Made by a program: the position numbers and the translations under genes. A DNA stretch of 64,000 nt from an uncultured Verrucomicrobia subdivision 3 bacterium (GTDB lineage Bacteria > Verrucomicrobiota > Verrucomicrobiia > Limisphaerales > UBA11358), in contig CAIPKV010000013.1 in the NCBI GenBank assembly GCA_903865745.1, positions 21,808 through 85,807 of the forward strand. Reading direction: 5' to 3'. Below the pieces are notes generated by a model. The model saw only the letters and a list, made by a program, of their open reading frames with translations, was not told the DNA's origin and searched no databases. This document shows, piece after piece, positions 1 to 7,903 of this stretch (its first letter is position 1; every line of letters begins with the position of its first letter).

Positions 1-765
1 TACCGTGCTCAGCTCTTCCAGCGAAATCAATTTCACCTGCGCCACCGTCGCGGCGATTTCCTTCACGTAAGCCGGTTCACCGCGCTGGCCGCGATACGGC
101 ACCGGCGCGAGGTACGGGCAATCCGTTTCCAGCATGAACTGCCCCAGCGGCGTCGCGGCCACGGCGTCGCGGATATTCTGGCCATTCTTGAAAGTCACGA
201 TGCCAGTGTAGCTCACGAGCGAGCCGATGGCCAAGATCGCTTGCAGCCGCGCCACACTCTCGCCGAAGCAATGGAACACGCCACGCACCTTGCCGGCAAA
301 CGGCGTTAATTGCGCCAGCGTGTCATCGAAAGAAGCGCGCTGATGAATGATGGCGTTCAAGCCAAATTCAGCCGCGACCTCAAGTTGTTGTTTAAAAATG
401 TCTGCCTGCCGGGCTTTGTAATGGGCGTCATCCGCCGTCGTGCCGCCTTGGGTGCTCGGTAACCGGTAATAATCCAGCCCGGTCTCGCCGATGGCGACGA
501 CTTTGGGGTGGCGGGCGAGTTCGCGCAGGTCAGGGCGCAGGTCGGCGGGCGCTGCCAAGGCCTCGGACGGATGCCAGCCGACGGCGGCGTAGAGGCTGGG
601 ATATTTTTCCGCGAGCGCGACGGCGCGGCGGCTGCTGGCGAGGCTCGTGCCAATGGAAATAATCTTGGTGATGCCGGCGGCTCGGGCGCGGGCGAGGACC
701 TCGGCAAAATCCGGCTCGTAATCGGGATAATCCAGGTGCGCGTGCGTATCGAAAAAGACGCTCAT
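1..765 (-). CDS. tatD: TatD-family metal-dependent hydrolase/DNase, 3' end cut by window edge
   Basis: The reading frame runs leftward from the ATG at 765 and is still open at base 1, giving 255 residues. TatD proteins are about 260 residues, so only a few C-terminal residues are missing. The N-terminus has the metal-binding FFDTHAHLDYPDY segment, followed by GWHPSEA, GETGLDYYR, IIHQR and, near the end, METDCPYLAPVPYRG in the form LETDCPYL. These are the classic TatD signatures: two-metal TIM-barrel hydrolase, 3'-5' DNase activity in studied members, cytoplasmic. No neighbour is joined to it; a 21-bp repeat array lies upstream. Confidence 0.93.
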   Translation of the reverse strand, partial: MSVFFDTHAHLDYPDYEPDFAEVLARARAAGITKIISIGTSLASSRRAVALAEKYPSLYAAVGWHPSEALAAPADLRPDLRELARHPKVVAIGETGLDYYRLPSTQGGTTADDAHYKARQADIFKQQLEVAAEFGLNAIIHQRASFDDTLAQLTPFAGKVRGVFHCFGESVARLQAILAIGSLVSYTGIVTFKNGQNIRDAVAATPLGQFMLETDCPYLAPVPYRGQRGEPAYVKEIAATVAQVKLISLEELSTV

Positions 766-938
766 GTTGGGTGTCACCAAGCCACGCCATCGGCGGGCTG
801 TCAACCACAAAGGAAAAAGCCCGGGCAAAACCTTTTAATAAGTAAAGCCGGGACCCAGGAACGGATGGAATTCCAGCGATTCTGCTATCTTGATTGAATT
901 TACCCGCCGCAAAATCCGATTTCTTGCCGCTGGAAGGC

Positions 939-1274
939 ATTTAGTTGGCAACTAAAGACGTTTAGCAGGCGAATGAACGCGTTTAGCTGCCAAATTAAGA
1001 CGTTCAGCACGACGCTAAACGCCTTTAGCAGGGCGCGGAAGGTCTATAGCACGCCAGTGAAAGCATATAGTTGCCAACTAAACCCGTTCAGCACGCAAAT
1101 GAAGTCGTTCAGCGTCGTGCTAAACCCATTTAGTACGCTGCTAAACGTAATTAGCACGACGCTGAAAGCGATTAGCTGGCTGCTAAAGAGGCTTAGCTGG
1201 CAATTGAACGTCTTCATTTGCCAACTAAACGCGTTTAGCAACCACTTTAAACGCCTAAATAGCCAGCCAAACGG
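939..1274. repeat. Degenerate 21-bp tandem array no. 1 (16 units)
   Basis: Sixteen consecutive units of exactly 21 bp can be laid out from 939 to 1274. The common pattern is GTTTAG, eight variable bases, TAAA or TGAA, then three bases ending mostly in GAC or CGC. TTTAG against CTAAA makes each unit quasi-palindromic, so both strands read alike; a frame through either strand gives a 7-residue periodic peptide that is not a real protein. The array sits alone in the 630-bp gap between tatD and the aminotransferase gene. It is far too degenerate and its variable part too short for a CRISPR array. Confidence 0.9.
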
Positions 1275-1333
1275 CAAAAAGTGCCACTATTTGAAGAAAA
1301 CCGCCGAAACAGACACACAAGTGGCGATTTTTG
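1275..1333 (-). terminator. Possible terminator of the aminotransferase gene
   Basis: CAAAAAGTGCCACT (1275-1288) pairs imperfectly with CAAGTGGCGATTTTTG (1318-1333). Read leftward, downstream of the aminotransferase stop at 1397, the hairpin ends in a T-rich run. The loop is long (about 29 nt), so this is a weak call. Confidence 0.3.
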
Positions 1334-1396
1334 AGCAGACAAGTGGTGGGCCGACCCGCCGGTCAGCCTCACCTCTTGAAAAGTAACGGCGAAAAC

Positions 1397-2572
1397 TTAC
1401 TTCACCAGCGTGCGGCAGAACTTATCCATCCGGTCCAAACCCTTCTCAATGTTCGCCAGACTGGTGGCGTAGCTAAGGCGGATGTAGTCGTCCGCGCCAA
1501 ACGCGATGCCGGGGACGGCGGCGACCTTTTCCTGCTCGAGCAGCCGCGCGCAGAAGTCGGCGGATTTGAGGCCGGTCTTGGAAATGTTCGGGAAGAGGTA
1601 GAACGCACCCTTCGCGTTGACGCAAGTGATGCCGGGCATGGTGTTCAACTTGGCATGCGCGTAGCGGCGGCGCTTGTCGTATTCCGCGAGCCAGAGGGGC
1701 AGGTGTTCCTGCGAACCGGTCAGGGCAGCGACGCCGCCTTTTTGCGCGAAGGAAGTGGGGTTGCTCGTGCTATGGCTTTGCACGGCGTCAATGGCCTTGG
1801 CAATTGGCTCGGGCGCGGCTAAGAAACCGAGACGCCAGCCGGTCATCGAGTACGCCTTGGCCAGACCGTGGACGATGATGGTGTGGTCGTAATGGGCTTG
1901 CGAGAAGCTGGCGACGCTCTTGACCTTCGCACCATCGTACAGGAGGTGCTCGTAAATCTCGTCGCTCATGATGAGGACGTTTTTCTCCACGCAGATGTCG
2001 CCGAGCGCTTTCACTTCTTCGGGCGTATAGACGGAGCCGGTAGGGTTGCTGGGTGAATTGAGGACGAACAGGCGCGTGTTGGGCGTGATGGCGGCGCGGA
2101 GCTGTTCGGGCGTGACCTTGAACTCGGTCTTGTCCGTGGTCTGGAGAATGACGGGCTTGGCCCCGGCGAGCTTGACCATTTCCGGATAGCTCAGCCAATA
2201 CGGCGCGGGAATGATGACTTCGTCACCCGCTTCGCACGTGGCGAGAATGACGTTGTAGCAGGAATGTTTGCCGCCGCAGGAGACGATAATTTGGGACGGC
2301 TTGTAAGTGAGGCCGTTTTCACGGAGAAACTTGGCGGCAATGGCTTCGCGCAGCTCGGGGATACCGCTGCTGGGGGTGTATTTGGTAAAACCGGCGGCGA
2401 GCGCCTTGGCGGCGGCGTCTTTGATATGCTGCGGCGTATCGAAATCGGGTTCGCCCGCGCCAAAGCCGACGACGTCTTCGCCGGCGGCTTTCATGGCCTT
2501 GGCTTTGGAATCGATGGCCAGAGTGAGGGAGGGGGCGAGGGAGGCGGCGCGCTGGGAGATTTTGTAGTTCAT
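1397..2572 (-). CDS. Class I PLP-dependent aminotransferase (aspartate aminotransferase type)
   Basis: A fold-type I aminotransferase of 391 residues. Visible family features are VVGFGAGEPDFDTP near the N-terminus, YTPSSGIPELREA, NSPSNPTGSVYTPEE (substrate-binding Asn), MSDEIYEHL (Asp that contacts the pyridine nitrogen), the PLP-lysine region LAKAYSMTGWRLGF and a C-terminal RLSYATS with the carboxylate-binding Arg. It matches the aspartate/prephenate aminotransferase subgroup, which moves the amino group of aspartate or glutamate to 2-oxo acids in the cytoplasm. An in-frame ATG exists at 2593, but MNYKISQRA at 2572 fits the family start better; neither has a clear Shine-Dalgarno. The exact amino-acid substrate is not decided by sequence. 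Confidence 0.93.
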   Translation of the reverse strand: MNYKISQRAASLAPSLTLAIDSKAKAMKAAGEDVVGFGAGEPDFDTPQHIKDAAAKALAAGFTKYTPSSGIPELREAIAAKFLRENGLTYKPSQIIVSCGGKHSCYNVILATCEAGDEVIIPAPYWLSYPEMVKLAGAKPVILQTTDKTEFKVTPEQLRAAITPNTRLFVLNSPSNPTGSVYTPEEVKALGDICVEKNVLIMSDEIYEHLLYDGAKVKSVASFSQAHYDHTIIVHGLAKAYSMTGWRLGFLAAPEPIAKAIDAVQSHSTSNPTSFAQKGGVAALTGSQEHLPLWLAEYDKRRRYAHAKLNTMPGITCVNAKGAFYLFPNISKTGLKSADFCARLLEQEKVAAVPGIAFGADDYIRLSYATSLANIEKGLDRMDKFCRTLVK

Positions 2573-2667
2573 AAATTTGAGCGCGGAGAGCATAAAAAGA
2601 TTTGGGGGCTACGCAAGAAGGGAATTGCCATTATCCGTCGAAAACCCGGTGGAATGCCTAAAAGAAA

Positions 2668-2710
2668 AAAGCGCCTGGCTCAAAAACCCATTAAAAAAGC
2701 CAGGCGCTTT
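2668..2710 (-). terminator. Rho-independent terminator after the TlpA-like gene
   Basis: AAAGCGCCTGGCT (2668-2680) pairs perfectly with AGCCAGGCGCTTT (2698-2710) around a 17-nt loop. On the minus strand the stem is followed by TTTTTTCTTTT, so it ends leftward transcription from the gene stopping at 2807, before the aminotransferase gene starts. Confidence 0.85.
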
Positions 2711-2806
2711 AACCCAAACCCAAACTATCTACATAATGTCAGACCGGGCCGGTAGAATATTGTTCAAATTATTTTAACAAAATGATTCTACCCCTAAAAA
2801 CTGGGG

Positions 2807-3595
2807 TTATTTGGCGGAATAACGGTCCAAAATGTCGGCGACGACCTGCTCGGTCAGCTCGTGACCTTCCAGAAACGGAAAACCTTCCCAGCGGACGTAG
2901 CCTTGCGGATCCATAATCATGACGTGCGGGATGCCGGTGACGCCAATCATGTTCTTGGTGACGGCGTTGGAGTCGATGGCAATGGTATATTCGATCTGGG
3001 GATTGGTCATGCGCCGCACCGCCGCCTCGCTCTCGCCGGACAGGCCGATGACGACGAGCTTGGCGCCGAACTTTTTCTGGAAGTTGTTCAGCTCGGGTAT
3101 GGCCTTCCGGCAGGGACCACACCAGGTCGCCCAGAAATCAATGAGGACGAACTTGCCCCGGATGTCGGGCGCAGGCGTCAGCCATTTCTCAACAGCGAGG
3201 CCGGGAAATTTCTGGTTCAAAAAAGACTTAGCCCAGATTTTCTTGCCGCTGTTGGAGGCATCCTTACCGATGGGACGCGACATATCCTCCGGGGGCGGTT
3301 GGCGGAGCAGTTCTTGGTGGTATTGCACTTGGTTGGCAGCCTGTTTCTTTTCCACGGCACCCGCTTTGGCCGGATCGTAGTTGAAATGTTTTTGGAGGAC
3401 GGGGTCGAGGTCTTTGAGTTTTAAGTTGCCCGTGCCTTGGTCGTAGATGAAATAAATGTCCGTGGCGGAAACGCCGGTGATGGTGACGTTGGTGTAAGTG
3501 TCGGTGCCGACCTTGAGCACCCCAATCTGCTCGTCCGCACGGACAGTGCCCGACAGCAGAGCCAGGCCCAACAGTAAGAATATCACCAGACGCAT
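2807..3595 (-). CDS. Secreted TlpA/ResA-like thioredoxin-fold oxidoreductase
   Basis: A 262-residue protein with a Sec signal peptide (MRLVIFLLLGLALLSG, cleavage near ADEQ). Residues about 25-75 are a small beta-rich segment of a kind often attached to such proteins in this group. The thioredoxin fold covers about 125-260, with the active site WCGPC at 158-162 in FWATWCGPCRKA and a cis-proline loop GIPHV. It should act outside the cytoplasmic membrane as a thiol-disulfide reductase or in cytochrome maturation. The frame extends upstream to 3682, but the start at 3595 puts the signal peptide first and sits just after a good promoter. Divergent from the kinase gene. Confidence 0.85.
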   Translation of the reverse strand: MRLVIFLLLGLALLSGTVRADEQIGVLKVGTDTYTNVTITGVSATDIYFIYDQGTGNLKLKDLDPVLQKHFNYDPAKAGAVEKKQAANQVQYHQELLRQPPPEDMSRPIGKDASNSGKKIWAKSFLNQKFPGLAVEKWLTPAPDIRGKFVLIDFWATWCGPCRKAIPELNNFQKKFGAKLVVIGLSGESEAAVRRMTNPQIEYTIAIDSNAVTKNMIGVTGIPHVMIMDPQGYVRWEGFPFLEGHELTEQVVADILDRYSAK

Positions 3596-3599
3596 GACT

Positions 3600-3630
3600 G
3601 CTATATGGAACGCGGCGCCACCGGTGTCAA
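3600..3630 (-). promoter_or_regulatory. Promoter of the TlpA-like gene
   Basis: On the minus strand a perfect TTGACA (3630-3625) is followed after 19 bp by TATAGC (3605-3600). Only four bases separate the -10 box from the ATG at 3595, so the mRNA would be leaderless or nearly so. Confidence 0.5.
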
Positions 3631-3724
3631 GCGGATGCGCACGGTAGTTATTTATAGGTCTAATCAGGTTCATCCGAATCATTCTGGCGAAACCACTGGC
3701 AACAAACTAACGTCTCTGCACCAG

Positions 3725-5914
3725 ATGAATGGACGTTTCAAGATGCCGCTGTGGATGATTCCGCTGCTGATCGCCGCGCTGGTCGCGCTGTTCGGCTGGT
3801 GGGGCGACGGCCGCGTGCGTTCGACCATCCGGCAGGAATTAAGCGCGCAGCTAACCGGCACCCTCGACGCCAACGTTACGGCACTAAAAATTTGGACGGA
3901 CAACCAGCTCAAGTTCGCCAGCACGCTTGCCAGCGAGCCGAATGTGCGCAACTTCAGCGCGCGGCTCCTCACCAACGCTCCCGCCGAGACGCTGCGCCCG
4001 TTTGAAAACGACCGGCTGATTAATTATCTCCGCCAGCGATTGAATGTCATGGGCTACGAGATTGCCCAGGTGGTCAACACCAACTTCACCGTGGTGGCGA
4101 CTTCGGGGCGTAACCGGTTGGCGACCACCGTGCCGGTCTTCGATGCACATACGAATAAGTTCGCCGAACTATTTCGTACGAAAGAGCCGGTCCTCATTAC
4201 GCCCTTCAAGCCGGAATTGCTCCAGGAGCGGCGCGCCTTCCGCTACGGCAGTGGCGGTGGCGGAACTAATTCGCTGTTTCAAAAGAAAAAGCATCTGCTG
4301 GCGGTTTCGGCCAATACCGGCCGGCGCGGCTATGCGGCCTTGATGCAGGTGGCCGCGCCGTTGCGCTTGCCGGATGATACGGTTTTCGGCGCGCTTGCGC
4401 TGGTCATCAACCCGGATAACGAATTTTCCCGCATCCTGTCCGTGGCCCGCACCGGCGAAACGGGCGAAACTTACGCATTCGACCAGACCGGCCTCCTGAT
4501 TTCGCGCAGCCGTTATGAGTTGCAGTTGCATCAGCTCGGATTGCTGGCCGTTACCAACTTGAGTTCCGCGCTTAACATCCGCTTGCGCGATCCCGGCGGC
4601 GATTTGACGCAGGGTTACCAGCCGGCCAGCAATGATGACGAGCCGCATCCGCTCATCCGCTTGGTCGAAGATGCGGTCGCCGGCGAATCGGGCGAAGACC
4701 TCGAGCCAAGCCGCGATTATCGTGGCGTGCCAGTAGTGGGTGCGTGGCGCTGGCTGCCGCAACTCGGCTTCGGCGTGGCCACTCAAATCGACGCCAGCGA
4801 AGCGTATCGCCCGCTGCACCTGCTGGAATGGTTGTTCGTGTCATTGACGCTGATGCTGCTGTTGTGCGCGGTCGGGATGTTTGTGTTTTCTTGCGCCAAC
4901 GCGCTTTCACAACAGCGCTTGGACGAGGCGGAGCTTAAATTGAAACAGCTCGGCCAATACAATCTTGAGGAAAAGATTGGCGAAGGCGGCATGGGCGTCG
5001 TGTACCGCGCGCGGCACGCTTTGATGCGACGGGAAACCGCCGTCAAACTGCTGCTGCCCGACCGCGCGGACGCTGCCGCCATCGAGCGCTTTCAGCGGGA
5101 GGTCTGCCTCACCTGCCAGCTCACGCATCCCAACACCATTCAGGTCTATGACTACGGTCATACGCCCGATGGCATCTTCTATTACGCGATGGAATATTTG
5201 CGCGGGCTTAACCTCCACGATTTGACCGCGCAATGCGGCAGTCTGCCGGAAGGGCGCGTGGTGCATATTCTCATGCAAGTGTGCGACTCATTGGCGGAGG
5301 CGCATGATTTGGGGCTGATTCATCGGGATATCAAGCCGGGTAATATTTTCCTGTGCGACCGTGGCGGCGTGCCTGATTGCGTCAAGGTGCTGGACTTCGG
5401 CCTCGTGCGGGAATATCGCAGTGGCCAGGGCGAACACGGTCCACTCACCGCGCATGACGCCGTCGAAGGGACGCCGTGGTTCATGCCGCCCGAGGCATTC
5501 GCCGGTTCCGGCCAAAGCGATCCGCGCAGCGATTTGTATTCCGTAGGCGCGCTGGGTTATTACCTGCTGACCGGCGGCAAATATGTTTACGAAGGTGGTT
5601 CGCTCACCGAAATCCACGAGCAACAACTCTCCAGCCAACCCATCCCGCCCGGTGCCCGCGCCGGTCTCGCGGTCAGCACGGAGCTTGAGCAAATCATTCT
5701 GCGTTGTCTGGCCACCGCGCCGGACGAACGCCCGCAAACCGCGGCGGAACTTGTCGCGTTACTGGCGGCCACACCGTTCGCCACGGCTTGGACCCCGGCG
5801 GAGCGCGTCGCGTGGTGGACAGCCTATCGCAGCCAGCCGCAACCGGAGCCCGCCAGCGGCGAGGTCTCGACGCCGCGCCAGAGCGTGAGCATTGATATTG
5901 CCGGAAGAGTTTGA
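3725..5914 (+). CDS. Membrane Ser/Thr protein kinase with extracytoplasmic sensor domain
   Basis: A 729-residue receptor-like kinase. Order: membrane helix about residues 9-26, a 330-residue extracytoplasmic region that looks like a Cache-type sensor (helix-rich start, then an alpha/beta part), a second helix about 363-385, and a cytoplasmic Hanks-type kinase from about 411. The kinase is complete: IGEGGMGVV P-loop, AVKLL with the ATP lysine near 438, HRDIKPGN with the catalytic Asp near 533, DFG near 557, and PPE in place of APE. Unlike PknB-type enzymes it has the kinase at the C-terminus behind the sensor. The frame is open back to 3605, but those residues overlap the divergent promoter; ATG 3725 is preferred. 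Ligand and targets are unknown. Confidence 0.9.
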   Translation: MNGRFKMPLWMIPLLIAALVALFGWWGDGRVRSTIRQELSAQLTGTLDANVTALKIWTDNQLKFASTLASEPNVRNFSARLLTNAPAETLRPFENDRLINYLRQRLNVMGYEIAQVVNTNFTVVATSGRNRLATTVPVFDAHTNKFAELFRTKEPVLITPFKPELLQERRAFRYGSGGGGTNSLFQKKKHLLAVSANTGRRGYAALMQVAAPLRLPDDTVFGALALVINPDNEFSRILSVARTGETGETYAFDQTGLLISRSRYELQLHQLGLLAVTNLSSALNIRLRDPGGDLTQGYQPASNDDEPHPLIRLVEDAVAGESGEDLEPSRDYRGVPVVGAWRWLPQLGFGVATQIDASEAYRPLHLLEWLFVSLTLMLLLCAVGMFVFSCANALSQQRLDEAELKLKQLGQYNLEEKIGEGGMGVVYRARHALMRRETAVKLLLPDRADAAAIERFQREVCLTCQLTHPNTIQVYDYGHTPDGIFYYAMEYLRGLNLHDLTAQCGSLPEGRVVHILMQVCDSLAEAHDLGLIHRDIKPGNIFLCDRGGVPDCVKVLDFGLVREYRSGQGEHGPLTAHDAVEGTPWFMPPEAFAGSGQSDPRSDLYSVGALGYYLLTGGKYVYEGGSLTEIHEQQLSSQPIPPGARAGLAVSTELEQIILRCLATAPDERPQTAAELVALLAATPFATAWTPAERVAWWTAYRSQPQPEPASGEVSTPRQSVSIDIAGRV

Positions 5915-5966
5915 TTAAGCGGCTGGTAGGGGATGTTGGGTGTTCCAACGGTGGCCGATTTGTTTC

Positions 5967-5995
5967 TTGGCGACATCGCGCGGCGTCGCTAAATT
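5967..5995 (+). promoter_or_regulatory. Promoter for the mutarotase-isomerase pair, probably leaderless
   Basis: TTGGCG, 17 bp, TAAATT, then six bases to the ATG at 6002. With a normal 6-7 bp discriminator, transcription would begin on the start codon. No Shine-Dalgarno precedes the ATG. Confidence 0.5.
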
Positions 5996-6001
5996 GACGG
6001 C

Positions 6002-6391
6002 ATGATTAATCACGGCATCCTCAATCCCCAGATTCTTTCCCTCCTCGCGCGCGTGCGCCACACCAACGCCCTCGTCATTTCCGATCGCGGCTTTCCGTTC
6101 TGGCCGGAGATTGAAACGGTGGATATCTCCGTCGTGGACGATCTGCCATCCGTGCTGCAACTCATCGCCGCCGTGCGCGCCAACCATCATTTCACGCAGG
6201 CTTACATGGCGGAGGAATTTCTAAAGAACAATTACAAGAACACCCAGGAGAAGTTTGCGCGGGCGCTGAAAGGCGTGCCGACGACTTATGAGCCGCACGT
6301 CGATTTCAAGAAGCGTGTGCCGCACGCCATCGGCCTCATCCGCACGGGCGACACGGTGCAATACGCCAACACCATTTTAATCTCCGGCTAA
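6002..6391 (+). CDS. RbsD/FucU-family sugar mutarotase (pyranase)
   Basis: 129 residues, the normal size for the D-ribose pyranase/L-fucose mutarotase family. The conserved NHGILNPQI with the catalytic His, SDRGFPF with Asp, and a C-terminal IRTGDTVQYANTILISG with the Tyr-Ala-Asn motif are present. Such enzymes interconvert ring anomers of free sugars (ribose, fucose and others) before phosphorylation or isomerisation. It is ten bases upstream of a fucose/arabinose isomerase-like gene, so the two probably work on the same imported or released aldose. Which sugar cannot be told from the sequence. Confidence 0.9.
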   Translation: MINHGILNPQILSLLARVRHTNALVISDRGFPFWPEIETVDISVVDDLPSVLQLIAAVRANHHFTQAYMAEEFLKNNYKNTQEKFARALKGVPTTYEPHVDFKKRVPHAIGLIRTGDTVQYANTILISG

Positions 6392-6400
6392 CCTTTTGAA

Positions 6401-7828
6401 ATGAAGCGCAATCTCCGTGTCGGTCTCTTCGGCATTGGTCTCGACACTTACTGGCCGCAATTCAAGGGGCTTAAGCCGCGCCTCGAAGGCTACGTGCGCG
6501 TTGTGGAGAAGAAGCTCACGCGCCCCGGCGTCGAGGTCGTGAACCTCGGCCTCATTGATAATCCGGTGAAGGCGCTCGAAGCCGGCCACCAATTCCGCGC
6601 CGCCGATGTGGACGTGATTTTTCTCCACGTCACGACCTACGCGCTGTCGTCCACCGTGTTGCCCGTGGTGCAGCGTGCGAAGGTGCCCGTCATCATCCTG
6701 AACCTCGCGCCGACCGCGGCGATTGATTACGCGAAGTTCAACCAGATGGGCGACCGCACCGCGATGACGGGCGATTGGCTGGCGCATTGCGCGGCGTGTC
6801 CCGTGCCGGAAATTGCCAATGTCTTCAGCCGCGCGCACATTGATTTTCATCAGGTCACCGGCATGCTCCACGACGATCCCGTTTGCTGGAACGAGGTGGA
6901 CGCCTGGATCGAAGCCGCCCGCGTCGCGCACACGATGTTTCACAATCGCCTGGGTCTGATGGGCCATTATTACGGCGGGATGCTGGATATTTATTCCGAC
7001 ACCACGCTGCAATGCGCCACGTTCGGCGGTCATCTGGAGATTTTGGAAGTGGATGAACTCGCCGCCTTACGTCGCGAAGTCACGGCGTCACAAATCAAGA
7101 TTCGTGTGGCGCAATTTAATAAAGTGTTCGCTGTGCAGGCCGATTGTTCGCCAGCGGAACTGGCGCGCGCCGCCAAAACTTCCGTGGCTCTCGACCGTTT
7201 GGTCAAGGAGCACGACCTCGGCTCGCTCGCTTATTTCTACAATGGCACCGGCAACGCGGAGAACGAGGACGCCATCAGCTCGATCATTTTGGGTAACTCG
7301 CTGCTGACGGCGCGCGGCATTCCCGTCGCTGGCGAATACGAAGTCAAGAATGTGCAGGCCATGAAAATCATGGACACCTTCGGCGTGGGCGGCTCGTTCA
7401 CCGAATATTACGCGATGGATTTTGCCGACGACGTCGTCCTCATGGGTCACGACGGTCCCGGTCACATTAAGATTGCCGAGGGCAAGACGAAGGTGCGCCC
7501 GTTAAAAGTCTATCACGGCAAAGTCGGTCGCGGCTTGTCGGTGGAAATGTCCGTGAAACACGGCGCAGTCACGCTCCTCTCCGTCGTGGAAACCAAGGAT
7601 GGCAAACTAAAGCTGCTCGTGGCCGAGGGCGAATCCGTGCCCGGCCCCATCCTGGAAATTGGCAATACCAACAGCCGCTACCGCTTCACCATCGGCGCGC
7701 GCAAGTTCGTGAACGACTGGAATGCCCACGGCCCCGCACATCATTGCGCCGTCGGCGTCGGTCACATTGCGGACAAGCTGGACAAGCTCGGTAGCTTGCT
7801 TGGCTTGGAAGTGGCGCGCGTTTGCTGA
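6401..7828 (+). CDS. L-fucose/L-arabinose isomerase-family protein
   Basis: 475 residues matching the AraA/FucI-like family: N-terminal MKRNLRVGLFGIGLDTYWPQ Rossmann-like part, a middle part with GHYYGGMLDIYSD, the C-terminal domain with FYNGTGNAENEDAISSI and VAGEYEVKNVQAMKIMD, and a final AHHCAVGVGH segment where metal-binding His residues of isomerases occur. The likely reaction is aldose-ketose isomerisation with a divalent metal, in the cytoplasm. It follows the mutarotase gene by nine bases in one operon. It is more divergent than true AraA, so a different substrate is possible. Small Cys-containing stretch LAHCAACPVPE is not a known motif of the family. Confidence 0.8.
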   Translation: MKRNLRVGLFGIGLDTYWPQFKGLKPRLEGYVRVVEKKLTRPGVEVVNLGLIDNPVKALEAGHQFRAADVDVIFLHVTTYALSSTVLPVVQRAKVPVIILNLAPTAAIDYAKFNQMGDRTAMTGDWLAHCAACPVPEIANVFSRAHIDFHQVTGMLHDDPVCWNEVDAWIEAARVAHTMFHNRLGLMGHYYGGMLDIYSDTTLQCATFGGHLEILEVDELAALRREVTASQIKIRVAQFNKVFAVQADCSPAELARAAKTSVALDRLVKEHDLGSLAYFYNGTGNAENEDAISSIILGNSLLTARGIPVAGEYEVKNVQAMKIMDTFGVGGSFTEYYAMDFADDVVLMGHDGPGHIKIAEGKTKVRPLKVYHGKVGRGLSVEMSVKHGAVTLLSVVETKDGKLKLLVAEGESVPGPILEIGNTNSRYRFTIGARKFVNDWNAHGPAHHCAVGVGHIADKLDKLGSLLGLEVARVC

Positions 7829-7903
7829 TTTGGTAAGACTCGCGATGCCGGCGGTTGCGGCCGTAGTTGCTGGAATCGCAGAGTGGGCTACAGTGTCGTC
7901 GCT

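Noticed and set aside
939..1274. CRISPR array
   Set aside because: Period is only 21 bp, the repeats are strongly degenerate, there is no unique 30-nt spacer, and no cas gene lies in the window. The same holds for the other three arrays.
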